DNA of 64,000 bases from CANLBN01 sp050633525 (GCA_050633525.1 JBOEGR010000018.1:62001-126000), one strand, 5' to 3'; positions 46,479-55,758 are shown, counted from the stretch's first letter. Program-made: numbers and translations. The notes: generated by a model from the sequence alone, not told the origin.

Positions 46479-46797
46479 AGAAGGTTTCCCGTGGTTATTT
46501 TCTCGTTATATTTAGCTATATTGATGAGCTGAACGCCATTAATTTGAGGGTAAAGCTTCACCCAAGTATTGTTGATAGAGTGCTATTTGTCGAGGCGGCT
46601 TGACAAAGAAAATCGTATTTTGTGGACTAGGTTTGATACATCATCAATAACTGTGAACTGCTTATTATTTTTATTCGTATGCTGCCTAATGAGTAGCCAT
46701 AAAACACTTGTTATCGATAAACATTAAATTCAAAAACTGGCAACTGACCTTGCATCACTGTAAATTGTACACATCCTCTTATTAATCATTACATTAT
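46479..46797. other. Divergent promoter region
   Basis: About 320 bases between the cyclic-nucleotide-binding gene and the SelO gene. I see no RNA gene, repeat or recognisable operator. Confidence 0.4.
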
Positions 46798-48309
46798 ATG
46801 AACCCCACAAATCCAAGATCTGTATTTAACTACCCTTTTTCTCAGTCATTTTATCGTTTAGGGCCCCAGTTTTACTCAGAAACGGCAGCAACGCCACTGC
46901 AACAAACCTACTGGATTCATTACAATGATACTCTCAGTGAATGGCTAGGTATCGACAATAATAATGAAACAAATAAAATGTTATTGGACATACTCAGCGG
47001 TAATCAAGCCATCGAGCAATCGAGCCCAAAAGGGATCGAAAAACAGCCGAGTTTAGCAATGGTCTATGCGGGGCACCAGTTTGGCGGCTACTCACCTCAA
47101 CTGGGCGATGGCCGAGCACTATTAATTGCCCAAATAGAAACACCGTCAGGTACGGTAGATCTACAATTAAAAGGAGCAGGCAAAACGCCCTACTCTCGTT
47201 TCGGTGATGGAAGAGCGGTATTACGCTCTTCGATTAGAGAGTACATTGCCGGTGAAGCGATGCATCATTTAGGTATCCCAAGCACTCGCGCACTTTCTTT
47301 AATAGGAAGCAAAGAGCCAGTTTTAAGAGAAGAAATAGAAACCGGCGCCATTGTGGCACGAGTTGCTCGCTCTCATATCCGTTTTGGTCATTTTGAATAT
47401 TTTCATTACACCAACCAGCATGAACAACTCAAACAATTAGCAGACTATGTGATCCAACATTTCTTGTCAGAAGCCGTCCATGCCAATGATAAATACGAAC
47501 AGCTTTTACAATTCACGGTAGCTCAAACAGCTAAGATGATTGCACAATGGCAAAGTGTTGGTTTTGCTCACGGTGTGATGAATACGGACAATATGTCGAT
47601 TATTGGTGAGACTCTTGATTACGGTCCTTATGGTTTTTTAGATGACTACGACCCTCGGTTTATTTGCAATCATTCAGATCATACTGGCCGCTATGCTTTT
47701 GAAGAACAGCCCTCCATTGGTTTATGGAATTTAAATGCACTTGCGCATTCACTATCTTCTCTAATCGATACTAAAGCGATACAAACGATATTAAAAAACT
47801 ATGAATCTATCCTGGTCGAAACCTACGCGACGCTAATGCGTAAAAAGTTAGGGCTGACAATAGAAAAGCAAGGCGATCAATCATTATGTTCAAGTCTATT
47901 AGGCATCATGGCGCAAGAAAAAGTAGACTACACACTCTTATTTCGCGGCTTGTGCGACTATAAAGTAGATGATGACAATCATCATCTAGAAACATTATTT
48001 TCGAAAACACCTTCCTCTTCTAAAAAGTGGAAAACATGGTCCGAGAGTTATACTCAACGCTTAGTACTAGAAGAGAGTAGTGATGAGGAACGACACACAG
48101 CAATGAGACGTGTTAACCCTAAATTCATTGCCCGTAACTATTTACTACAAAATGCTATTAATAAAGCTCAAAACCATCAAGACCATTCAGAAATAGAGAC
48201 GCTATTTACCTTATTGCAATCACCTTTTGATGAGCACTCTGGATACGAAGATTACGCCAAAGCACCCCCAACATGGGGAAAGCACCTCTCGATAAGCTGT
48301 TCTAGCTAA
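46798..48309 (+). CDS. selO: Protein adenylyltransferase SelO (YdiU)
   Basis: 503-residue pseudokinase-fold enzyme that transfers AMP to protein hydroxyls. Visible: AMVYAGHQFGGYSPQLGDGR, QLKGAGKTPYSRFGDGRAVL, SSIREYIAGEAMHHLGIP and the metal-binding MNTDNMSIIGETLDYGPYGF. It ends SCSS, the cysteine version of the C-terminal Sec-Ser-Ser of eukaryotic SelO. In bacteria it modifies redox proteins under oxidative stress. Confidence 0.96.
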   Translation: MNPTNPRSVFNYPFSQSFYRLGPQFYSETAATPLQQTYWIHYNDTLSEWLGIDNNNETNKMLLDILSGNQAIEQSSPKGIEKQPSLAMVYAGHQFGGYSPQLGDGRALLIAQIETPSGTVDLQLKGAGKTPYSRFGDGRAVLRSSIREYIAGEAMHHLGIPSTRALSLIGSKEPVLREEIETGAIVARVARSHIRFGHFEYFHYTNQHEQLKQLADYVIQHFLSEAVHANDKYEQLLQFTVAQTAKMIAQWQSVGFAHGVMNTDNMSIIGETLDYGPYGFLDDYDPRFICNHSDHTGRYAFEEQPSIGLWNLNALAHSLSSLIDTKAIQTILKNYESILVETYATLMRKKLGLTIEKQGDQSLCSSLLGIMAQEKVDYTLLFRGLCDYKVDDDNHHLETLFSKTPSSSKKWKTWSESYTQRLVLEESSDEERHTAMRRVNPKFIARNYLLQNAINKAQNHQDHSEIETLFTLLQSPFDEHSGYEDYAKAPPTWGKHLSISCSS

Positions 48310-48449
48310 ATAAAGCCTCTAAGGGAAGAAATACCCCCAATCACTCAGCATAAACTGAAGACGACAAATCGTTTATAGATTAATAGCTTAGTCAATATTT
48401 TGATCTACACTATAAAGAAGAATGCCCGTAAGGCACTGATGAGTGTCTA

Positions 48450-48485
48450 TACGTAACAATGTACGTAACAATGTACGTAACAAAT
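48450..48485 (+). repeat. Three 12-bp tandem repeats
   Basis: TACGTAACAATG at 48450-48461 and 48462-48473, and a third copy with a changed end from 48474. It lies about 60 bases upstream of the HDOD gene, in the probable promoter/leader. Confidence 0.8.
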
Positions 48486-48546
48486 AGCTGTTTACAGGCC
48501 ATGATGTCTAGGCGGCTTACTTCATTACTTCTAAGAAAGGATCAAT

Positions 48547-49398
48547 ATGCAAGCCCTCTCTGCAGATATAGAGCCCATTGCACACCAGCTGGCCGAGTTT
48601 GCGAAAACCGGTAAAGTTGATGTCCCCGTATTGCCAGAAACGGCTCATCGAGTCATGATATTAACGCAAGATGACGACTCTGATGCGGCACAGCTCGCGA
48701 ATATTATCCAATCAGATCCAACCATGGGTGGCCATGTGATGCGTATCGCTAACTCCGCCGCCTACACACCCAACTCAAACCTAGTCTCAATACAGCAAGC
48801 TGTCGCTCGACTAGGAATGGTTGAAATCAGTAATATTGCACTGTCTACCTCTCTTAACAGTAAAATGTTTAATGCTCCTGGATATGAAAAAAATATCGCC
48901 ATTATTTGGCAGCACGCACTCGCAACTGCCTTGTGGTCAAAAGAAGTGGCGAGAAGTATGCGCAGTAATGTGGAAGCCGCTTTTTTATGTGGTTTGTTAC
49001 ACAGCATCGGTAAACCCGTCATTTTACAAACCATTGCGGATAAAACAAAAGCAGGGGCCGACTCGATTAATGACGAACAACTAAACCAATTATTTGAACG
49101 ATTTGAAAGTGAGTACTGCCAGATCGTTGCTCAAGAGTGGGATCTACCCAAAATAGTTTCAGAAGCCATTAGCTTCTATAAAACATTCTCGAGTGCTCCC
49201 ACACAACCCGAATTAGCCGCTACGATTGCCTTTGGTAGCGAATTAGCGAACATTATGTTGTATCCCGACCTCTTCGAAAAAGAAGCCGTTTTAGATTCAG
49301 CAACACTCGAATTTACTAATTTATATCCAGACGAAATTAATAATATTCTTGAAAAAGAACCCACCATAAAAGCCAATATGGATACCTTGTCACTATGA
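48547..49398 (+). CDS. HDOD domain protein
   Basis: 283 residues of HDOD domain: VLPETAHRVMILTQDDDSDAAQLANIIQSDP is the opening, followed by IANSAAYTPNSNLVSIQQAVARLG and FLCGLLHSIGKPV. HDOD proteins relate to HD phosphohydrolases but usually lack the metal site and act in signalling. AAGGA precedes the ATG. Its stop overlaps the start of sthA (ATGA), so the two are translationally coupled, an uncommon pairing. Confidence 0.92.
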   Translation: MQALSADIEPIAHQLAEFAKTGKVDVPVLPETAHRVMILTQDDDSDAAQLANIIQSDPTMGGHVMRIANSAAYTPNSNLVSIQQAVARLGMVEISNIALSTSLNSKMFNAPGYEKNIAIIWQHALATALWSKEVARSMRSNVEAAFLCGLLHSIGKPVILQTIADKTKAGADSINDEQLNQLFERFESEYCQIVAQEWDLPKIVSEAISFYKTFSSAPTQPELAATIAFGSELANIMLYPDLFEKEAVLDSATLEFTNLYPDEINNILEKEPTIKANMDTLSL

Positions 49399-50810
49399 GT
49401 AATCAACCAACCTATGATTATGATGTAGTTGTTATCGGCAGTGGGCCAGCTGGGCAAAAGTCAGCTGTACAAGCAGCAAAATTAGGGAAAAAAGTCGCTC
49501 TAATCGAGCGCGATCGCTTTCTTGGGGGAGCCTGCGTCCATAGAGGGACCATACCGTCTAAAACCTTAAGAGAAAATGCCTTGCGCATTACCCATCTACG
49601 TGCAAATGCACGCTTGTCAGACGATTTGTGTTTGACCGATAATTTTGAAATGGCTATTTTAATTGACCGACTTGACGAAGTGTTAATGGCCCATGATAAA
49701 TACATGGAAAAGCAAATTGCCCGCAACGACATTGACCGCATCCATGGGCGAGCTGCATTTAAAAGTGATCATCATATTACCGTTACGCCAGTAAGGGGTG
49801 AAGCAAGAGTACTAAGCTCAGAAAAAGTTGTCATTGCCACAGGCTCCTACCCCCGCACACCCAATAATATCGACATTGATCACGAACATATTTATGACAG
49901 TGATTCTATTTTATCGATGCTCTACTTGCCTAAAAGCTTAATTGTATTAGGGGGCGGAGTCATCGCAAGTGAATATGCTTCTATGTTTCAAGCACTCAAT
50001 GTTGAAGTCACCATGATCGATAAATACCCTCAACCTTTAGGCTTCTTAGATAGTGACTTAACCGATAAATTTGTTCATGCTTTCGAAACAATGGGCGGTC
50101 ACTGGATGGGGGGGACCGTGGTCAATAAAGCCTACTGGAACGGTCAACAAGTTGCCGTTGAACTAGACGATGGCAACACCATTTACGGTGAAAAGTTACT
50201 GTGTGCAGCCGGCCGTATCGCCAACACCAAAGATTTGCAGTTAGAAAATATAGGCCTATCGACTAACGATAGTGGCTTAATTTCTGTTGACTGGGAATTG
50301 CAAACCGATATCCCATCAGTCTACGCTGCAGGTGATGTTATTGGTCCGCCGGCCTTAGCCTCAACCTCTATGGAGCAAGGTCGTCGAGCCATACTCAATG
50401 CCTACGACCGACCACTAGGTGAAATGGGGCAAATGATCCCTACGGGTATTTATGGCATCCCCGAACTCTCCGCCGTTGGCATGACAGAAAAAGTGGCCAG
50501 AGAACATTTTGGCGATGTACTTATAGGCAAGGCCTTATTTGAAGAGATCGCTCGCGGGCAAATATCGGGTATTCAGGATGGGATGCTAAAAATTATTTGC
50601 GACCCAGAAGGAGAAAAAATACTCGGAGTCATGATTGTTGGAGAAGGCGCAACTGAGCTTATTCATATTGGACAAATGGCGATTTTATCTGGTGCCGATG
50701 TTGATATTTTTGTGGAAAGTATTTTTAATTTCCCCACTTTAGCCGAAGCTTACCGTGTTGCCGCACTTGCTATTATTGGGCAAAGAAATCAGCATAAAGA
50801 AAAATTCTAA
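49395..50810 (+). CDS. sthA: Soluble NAD(P) transhydrogenase
   Basis: 471-residue flavoprotein that converts NADPH to NADH. FAD site VVIGSGPAGQKSAVQAAKLG; NAD(P) site LGGGVIASEYASMF; the FAD-closing AAGDVIGPPALAS. The redox-disulfide region reads GGACVHRGTIPSKTLR, keeping one Cys and a Thr where lipoamide-type reductases have the second Cys: the SthA signature. Coupled to the HDOD gene upstream. Confidence 0.97.
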   Translation: MSNQPTYDYDVVVIGSGPAGQKSAVQAAKLGKKVALIERDRFLGGACVHRGTIPSKTLRENALRITHLRANARLSDDLCLTDNFEMAILIDRLDEVLMAHDKYMEKQIARNDIDRIHGRAAFKSDHHITVTPVRGEARVLSSEKVVIATGSYPRTPNNIDIDHEHIYDSDSILSMLYLPKSLIVLGGGVIASEYASMFQALNVEVTMIDKYPQPLGFLDSDLTDKFVHAFETMGGHWMGGTVVNKAYWNGQQVAVELDDGNTIYGEKLLCAAGRIANTKDLQLENIGLSTNDSGLISVDWELQTDIPSVYAAGDVIGPPALASTSMEQGRRAILNAYDRPLGEMGQMIPTGIYGIPELSAVGMTEKVAREHFGDVLIGKALFEEIARGQISGIQDGMLKIICDPEGEKILGVMIVGEGATELIHIGQMAILSGADVDIFVESIFNFPTLAEAYRVAALAIIGQRNQHKEKF

Positions 50811-50843
50811 CCATAGGAATCATTCTTCCTACTGGCTGAGAAC

Positions 50844-51746
50844 TTAATCATGCTCTGGCTTATTATCCAAAGCCCACTGGTATAAATCCCGCTTTTTCAT
50901 ACCTGTCAGCTTAGCTCCAATGGATGACGCTTGTTTTATTGGCAATTCTTTCACCAAAACACTCATAGTATCTATAACGGACTGGTCTAAGTTTGGCCCC
51001 TTAATAGCTTGTTTATAGCCATTCACCATTAATACAAATTCACCCCTCTGTTGATTCTTATCACTAAGCATTTTCTCAATGACATCAGCGAATGAGCCCG
51101 TGAGTACTGTCTCATATGTTTTCGTCAATTCTCTTGCGATAGCGACAGTGCGCTCGCCCCCAAAAATAATGGACATATCTTCTAAGGTGTCCAATATTCT
51201 GTGAGTAGACTCATAAAATACCAGCGTTCGATCATCTCTAACCAAGGCTTGCAGATAAGCTTTGCGTGCGCTCCCTTTAGCGGGTAAAAAACCTTCGAAG
51301 GTAAAGCGATCGGTCGGTAGCCCACAGACCGAGAGTGCAGATATTAAAGCACAGGGGCCTGGGATCGGTACGACCTCAATACCTTGTTCACGGATATGCT
51401 TAACAAGCTGGTAGCCCGGATCAGAAATAAGAGGGGTCCCAGCATCTGAAATCAACGCAACAGATTGCCCACTGCTTAAGTAATGAGAGATTTTATTGAG
51501 ACGCTTCTCATCACTGTGGTCATGATAAGCCATTAACGGTGTAGTAATGTTAAGATGGGCCATCAACTTAGCGCTATGGCGGGTATCTTCAGCAGCAATA
51601 TAATCCACCTTTATTAAGGTCTCGACTGCCCTTTGGGTGATATCGCCTAAGTTACCAATCGGCGTTGCAACGATATAAAGAATGCCTTTCTCACTTGCTG
51701 TAGTGGATATTGTAATGCGAGAGTTTGTAGAAGGAGCAGCTGCCAT
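50844..51746 (-). CDS. rsmI: 16S rRNA (cytidine1402-2'-O)-methyltransferase
   Basis: 300-residue SAM enzyme of the tetrapyrrole-methylase fold that modifies the ribosomal P site. Hallmarks are YIVATPIGNLGDITQRA, ALISDAGTPLISDPGY, VVPIPGPCALISALSVCGL and FEGFLPAKGSARKAYL. Divergent from lpoA, the usual arrangement in gammaproteobacteria. Confidence 0.97.
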   Translation of the reverse strand: MAAAPSTNSRITISTTASEKGILYIVATPIGNLGDITQRAVETLIKVDYIAAEDTRHSAKLMAHLNITTPLMAYHDHSDEKRLNKISHYLSSGQSVALISDAGTPLISDPGYQLVKHIREQGIEVVPIPGPCALISALSVCGLPTDRFTFEGFLPAKGSARKAYLQALVRDDRTLVFYESTHRILDTLEDMSIIFGGERTVAIARELTKTYETVLTGSFADVIEKMLSDKNQQRGEFVLMVNGYKQAIKGPNLDQSVIDTMSVLVKELPIKQASSIGAKLTGMKKRDLYQWALDNKPEHD

Positions 51747-51934
51747 AGGAAAGATTTCGTCAGGTGTGAAATATAAGGCTTTATATTGTGGATAGTAATG
51801 AGATAATACGCTAATTAACGAGTGATTTTAATCAAACCGTCTGAAATGATGTATTGAGCCAACATTAGCCGCATAATTACGCATTAAGGTAGGCCAAGCA
51901 TGAGTTACCGCTCCTTGATGAAAAGCCATTTAAT

Positions 51935-53863
51935 TTGAGCCACTACTTTATAAACAACACGTCCATAAACAACAAGCCTATGAACAATATGTCCATAAAC
52001 AATATGATGCTCCCTTTTTCAAAACACACCTTGTCTTCTGTACTAATAGTACTGTTCAGTCTAGTGCTCGTTGCTTGCTCTGGAACCGTATCAACTAGGC
52101 CTTCATCAAGTCTATCAACGAGTAATATTGATATAGAGCAAGCTATCTCTATCGCTGAACAGCAAACATCTCCAGAAAAAGAAACACGCTATATTGAATT
52201 GACTGACGAATTAAGAGAGCAGGGAGAAATAGCAAAAGCATTATCACTTATGAGCCGAATAGAGCCAACTCAACTGAGCGATACGCTTTATGCTCGCTAT
52301 GCCGTAGTTGCCAGCCAATTATACAGCGCTGATCAAGCCGTTTTCCGATCAGAAAGCTTACTCAGTAATGAGCGTTTAATGCGCCTATGGCCTTCTCTCA
52401 GTATCGAAGATCAACAACAACTTCATCGAAAAAAAGCGGAAAACTATACTCAGTTAGGCAATTCCGGTGATAGCGCTAAAGAACGTGTTCTATTAAGCCG
52501 TTTACTGACTGATAGCCTCGATATTACTGAAAATAATGAGCTTTTATGGCAAGAGCTCAGTAAATTATCTTTAGAACAAATTGAAAGCCAACAGCAGCAA
52601 GCTACTGAAGCTGTGCTAAGTGGGTGGTATCAATTAGCCCTGATCAATAAAGCGAATGAGGCGAGCCTAGATACTAAACGTAGCCAAGTAAATACTTGGG
52701 TCAGCGCTAACCCCGGCCACCCTGCAAGCCTTGAGCTTCCTCTCGATTTACAATTACTTAATTCATTAATCGAACTCAGACCAAGAAAAGTGGCATTGTT
52801 GCTACCGGTAGAAGGCAAATTAGCCTTAGCAGGTAAAACTATACGCGATGGCTTTATGGCCGCTTATTATAATCACAGTCAAGAATATGCCCCCACGGTC
52901 AGTGTATACGATACCAGTCTCGAGCCAATTAACGCTATTTACGATAGAGCCGTTAATGAAGGGGCTGACTTAATCATTGGACCTCTTGAAAAAGAAAAAC
53001 TGGCAGAATTACAGCGACGTCCATTATTGCCAGTGGCAGTACTTGGCCTTAATTACAATACTGATGACGTTGATAGTTCAGTTCCATCAGGCCAATCGGT
53101 TTATCAATTTGGACTTTCTCTAGAAGATGAAGCACGCCAAGCAGCTGAACGAGCATGGCTAGCAGGTCATCGGCGTGCGATGGTATTGGCGTCTAGTGCC
53201 GACTGGAGTCAACGTGCTGCTGATGCCTTTAGACAACGCTGGCAAGAACAAGGAGGGTTAGTGACTGTGACACAAACATTTGATAAAAATAGCAACTACT
53301 CCGATAGCATTAAAAACGCCCTCGATATTGACGATAGCCAAACTAGAGCACGAAAGCTAAAACGTTTATTTGGTAGAAATTTTGAATTTGAACCTCGTCG
53401 ACGCAAAGATATCGATATGATTTTTTTAGTTGCGCGTTCAAGTGAAGGTCAACAACTCAAACCAACATTAGCTTTTCACTATGCTGGAAGAGTACCTGTA
53501 TATGCAACAAGCCAAATTTACTCTCCGCAACAATCTATCAGTAAAAATAGCGATTTAAATGGCATTCGCTTTACTACCCTACCCTGGATACTCGAACCGG
53601 AAAAACGCGATGCTAATTTAATGAATGAAAATGTAAAAGTACCACCCAATTATGAAAGGCTTTACGCTATGGGTATTGATGCTTTCCGTTTACATGACCG
53701 CTTACAACAACTGTCCCGCAGCCCGAATACATCTATTTATGGAACTACTGGAAAACTTCGTTTGGATTTAAACAAACGTATTATTAGAGAACAGCCTTGG
53801 GCAGAAATAGTGAAAGGAGAAGCACAAGCATTACCTTATCTAACACAGGATGAAGGCGAATAA
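51935..53863 (+). CDS. lpoA: Penicillin-binding protein activator LpoA
   Basis: Outer-membrane lipoprotein that activates PBP1A. A lipobox VLVACSG follows a hydrophobic signal segment; an N-terminal helical repeat domain and a C-terminal periplasmic-binding-protein-like domain (KVALLLPVEGKLALAGKTIRDGFMA begins it) follow. The frame opens at a TTG at 51935, but a 15-bp tandem repeat encoding INNTS/INNKP/MNNMS/INNMM fills the first residues. The true start may be one of the ATGs at 51980-52007; MLPFSKHTL at 52007 would give a standard signal peptide. No start has a clear ribosome-binding site. Confidence 0.93.
   Translation: MSHYFINNTSINNKPMNNMSINNMMLPFSKHTLSSVLIVLFSLVLVACSGTVSTRPSSSLSTSNIDIEQAISIAEQQTSPEKETRYIELTDELREQGEIAKALSLMSRIEPTQLSDTLYARYAVVASQLYSADQAVFRSESLLSNERLMRLWPSLSIEDQQQLHRKKAENYTQLGNSGDSAKERVLLSRLLTDSLDITENNELLWQELSKLSLEQIESQQQQATEAVLSGWYQLALINKANEASLDTKRSQVNTWVSANPGHPASLELPLDLQLLNSLIELRPRKVALLLPVEGKLALAGKTIRDGFMAAYYNHSQEYAPTVSVYDTSLEPINAIYDRAVNEGADLIIGPLEKEKLAELQRRPLLPVAVLGLNYNTDDVDSSVPSGQSVYQFGLSLEDEARQAAERAWLAGHRRAMVLASSADWSQRAADAFRQRWQEQGGLVTVTQTFDKNSNYSDSIKNALDIDDSQTRARKLKRLFGRNFEFEPRRRKDIDMIFLVARSSEGQQLKPTLAFHYAGRVPVYATSQIYSPQQSISKNSDLNGIRFTTLPWILEPEKRDANLMNENVKVPPNYERLYAMGIDAFRLHDRLQQLSRSPNTSIYGTTGKLRLDLNKRIIREQPWAEIVKGEAQALPYLTQDEGE
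51950..52006 (+). repeat. Four 15-bp tandem repeats at the lpoA 5' end
   Basis: Units begin at 51950, 51965, 51980 and 51995 with ATAAACAACA, ATAAACAACA, ATGAACAATA and ATAAACAATA. The 15-bp period is in frame with lpoA, so copy changes would add or remove five residues or move the start codon. Confidence 0.85.
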
Positions 53864-53915
53864 TTAACGGATGGAAGCTCTGATAATCAGAGACTACTAT
53901 AAAAGGAATTTATAA

Positions 53916-54308
53916 TTGTTGAAAATTAACACTAAAAAAACGGGCCAAAATGCAGAAGAGATCGCGAAACATTATTTACTACAGCATGGTTTGCATTATG
54001 TTCGCAGTAATTTTCATAGTCGTTTTGGAGAAATAGATTTAATATTTGAAGATAAAGATACACTTGTTTTTGTCGAAGTTCGTTACCGCAACAATATTCA
54101 ATATGGACATAGCTTCGAAACAATTAATCAACAAAAGCAAAATAAAATTATTAAAACCGCACAATACTACTTACAAAAACATCGACTAACAGAATCGGTT
54201 AATTGTCGGTTCGACGTTATTGGTATTGAGCCTACAAAACAACAAGCCAAGCCATCAAGAGATAAACATTCCATCAATTGGATTAAAAATGCATTTTACT
54301 GCACCTAA
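53916..54308 (+). CDS. yraN: YraN family (UPF0102) endonuclease-like protein
   Basis: 130 residues with the UPF0102 restriction-endonuclease-like core: AEEIAKHYLLQHGL, then FGEIDLIFEDKDTLVFVEVRYR with the Asp, Glu and Lys/Arg metal-site pattern. The start is a TTG preceded by AAAAGGA. Between lpoA and diaA, as in other gammaproteobacteria. Its exact role is not established. Confidence 0.93.
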   Translation: MLKINTKKTGQNAEEIAKHYLLQHGLHYVRSNFHSRFGEIDLIFEDKDTLVFVEVRYRNNIQYGHSFETINQQKQNKIIKTAQYYLQKHRLTESVNCRFDVIGIEPTKQQAKPSRDKHSINWIKNAFYCT

Positions 54309-54322
54309 GACTTACACTATTT

Positions 54323-54916
54323 ATGACTGAAGAACGCCTGTACAAAATATTCCAACAAAGTGTTGAAGCAAAAATGAGTGCTGGGGAAATTCTATTTCCT
54401 GACATTATTATCGCTGGCAACATGATGGTAGAGTGCCTGTTAAATGGAGGGAAAATACTGGTCTGCGGTAATGGGCCCTCTGCGGCACTGGCCCAAATTT
54501 TGAGCAACAATCTCATTAATCGTTTTGAACGTGAACGACCCAGCCTACCTGCTATTACCCTCGGTTGCGACTTAACTAATGTCACCTCCGTAGCCAATGA
54601 AAAAAGCTTTAATGAGGTGTTTGCCAAAGAGATCAAGGCCCTTGGCAATGAAAATGATATACTGCTTATATTATCGTCAAGCGGAAACCCTTCTAATTTA
54701 GTACAGGCAATTCAGGCCGCTCATGAAAAAAGTATGCCTGTAATTGCACTGAATGGTAGAGATGGAGGAAACATTTCATCATTATTAGACTCTAAAGATA
54801 AAGAACTACGCGTACCGTCAAACTCAAGAGGCCGCATTCATGAGATTCACTTACTGATTATTTTTTGCTTATGCGACTTTATCGACGAACAACTATTTGG
54901 ACCCCTAGAACAGTGA
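54323..54916 (+). CDS. diaA: DiaA/GmhA-type SIS-domain protein
   Basis: 197 residues with one SIS domain: ILVCGNGPSAALAQILSN and ILLILSSSGNPSNLVQAI bind sugar phosphate in phosphoheptose isomerases. Its position between yraN and dolP identifies it as DiaA, which binds DnaA and promotes timely replication start. The common GNGGSA motif reads GNGPSA. The end lies 11 bases before the dolP start. Confidence 0.92.
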   Translation: MTEERLYKIFQQSVEAKMSAGEILFPDIIIAGNMMVECLLNGGKILVCGNGPSAALAQILSNNLINRFERERPSLPAITLGCDLTNVTSVANEKSFNEVFAKEIKALGNENDILLILSSSGNPSNLVQAIQAAHEKSMPVIALNGRDGGNISSLLDSKDKELRVPSNSRGRIHEIHLLIIFCLCDFIDEQLFGPLEQ

Positions 54917-54927
54917 TATTGAATACT

Positions 54928-55512
54928 ATGAATAACATCAAACAAGTCATCTTCCTTCCTCTAATCGCTCTTGCGATCTTAGCGAGTGGGTGTACCACCA
55001 TTGTCGACGCGACAACGAAAGAGCCATTACAACCTGACCCTAGCCAGCGTTCATTTGGTACTTATATTGACGACAAGCGATTACAGGTTATTGTCGGGGT
55101 TAATATCAGGAAAGCGGATTCACGCCTCAGACAATCATCCAATATCAATATCACCAGCTTCAATGGGGTTGTTTTACTCACAGGACAAGTTCCCGCTCCC
55201 GAACTAAGAATCCTAGCTGGCGAAACAGCCACCAAAGTGAATGGTGTGAGACAAGTTCATAACGAGCTACAAATGCGAGGTAACCTTCCCTTCCTAGCCC
55301 GCTCAAATGACACTTGGTTAGGCACAAAGGTCAAAACTGTTCTCCTCGCTGACAAACAAGTGAAAGGCTTAAAAATAAAGGTCATTGTAGAAAACTCTGT
55401 CGTCTATCTGATGGGCCTAGCGACTCAAGAAGAAGCGAATATAGCTGCCAACTTAGCGAGTAATGTAGGTGGGATAAGGGAAGTCGTTAGAGTATTTGAA
55501 TATACAAATTAA
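54928..55512 (+). CDS. dolP: BON-domain lipoprotein DolP
   Basis: About 194 residues. Lipobox ILASGC then two BON domains: DSRLRQSSNINITSFNGVVLLTGQVP and GLKIKVIVENSVVYLMGLATQEEA. It maintains outer-membrane integrity at division sites. I chose the ATG at 54928; the frame runs back into diaA but only this start gives a proper signal peptide. Last chromosomal gene before the element. Confidence 0.95.
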   Translation: MNNIKQVIFLPLIALAILASGCTTIVDATTKEPLQPDPSQRSFGTYIDDKRLQVIVGVNIRKADSRLRQSSNINITSFNGVVLLTGQVPAPELRILAGETATKVNGVRQVHNELQMRGNLPFLARSNDTWLGTKVKTVLLADKQVKGLKIKVIVENSVVYLMGLATQEEANIAANLASNVGGIREVVRVFEYTN

Positions 55513-55531
55513 TATTTTTACTTTCTTTTCC

Positions 55532-55571
55532 ATATAAAAAAAGGCCCGCATATGCGGGCCTTTTTTTATAT
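55532..55571. terminator. Palindromic terminator after dolP
   Basis: A perfect 40-bp palindrome: an A-rich run, the core GGCCCGCATATGCGGGCC (55543-55560), then seven T. It works in both directions: for dolP and, before insertion, for a leftward tRNA gene ending at 55571. Confidence 0.93.
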
Positions 55572-55698
55572 GGCGGGGATAGAGGGAGACTTTTCGAACC
55601 AATTAGTGAGTGTTTTTGAAGAGTGGAACAAGCTTTTAAAGGATGTTCCTATAGATGATTTAACGTCTGATATATCACCTGAATTACCATCGCCATAG
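55570..55698 (+). CDS. Possible small ORF crossing the attachment site
   Basis: A 42-codon frame from an ATG at 55570 to TAG. Its product (FSNQLVSVFEEWNKLLKDV then an acidic tail ending SPELPSP) looks protein-like, but no ribosome-binding site exists because the start sits in the terminator/att junction. It could be the 3' end of an element gene that continues across attP in the circular form, or chance. Confidence 0.25.
   Translation: MAGIEGDFSNQLVSVFEEWNKLLKDVPIDDLTSDISPELPSP
55571..55588 (-). other. Left attachment site: 3' end of a tRNA
   Basis: On the minus strand the bases read TCCCTCTATCCCCGCCA: a T-stem arm (CCCTC), a seven-base acceptor arm (TATCCCC), G73 and an encoded CCA. Upstream of this the tRNA pattern is lost (TTCGAA sits 6 bases too far away). 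Integrases of the tyrosine family leave such a copy of the tRNA 3' end, so the intact tRNA should lie at the far right end of the element. G73 fits several isotypes; I cannot name it. Confidence 0.65.
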
Positions 55699-55758
55699 TG
55701 TCTTAAACAAGACCGTTGTTTCCCAAATTATAGAGGTTGAGCTGTTAATCTTTGGGCT
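55699..55758 (+). other. Candidate oriT region upstream of mobC
   Basis: Sixty bases before the mobilisation genes contain two inverted repeats: AAACAA/TTGTTT (55705-55721, 5-base loop) and CCCAAA/TTTGGG (55722-55756). Transfer origins usually lie here, but I see no recognised nick sequence. Confidence 0.35.

Noticed and set aside
55571..55660. Complete tRNA gene at the element border
   Set aside because: Only the 3' end fits; the T-loop is misplaced and the anticodon and D arms cannot be formed.
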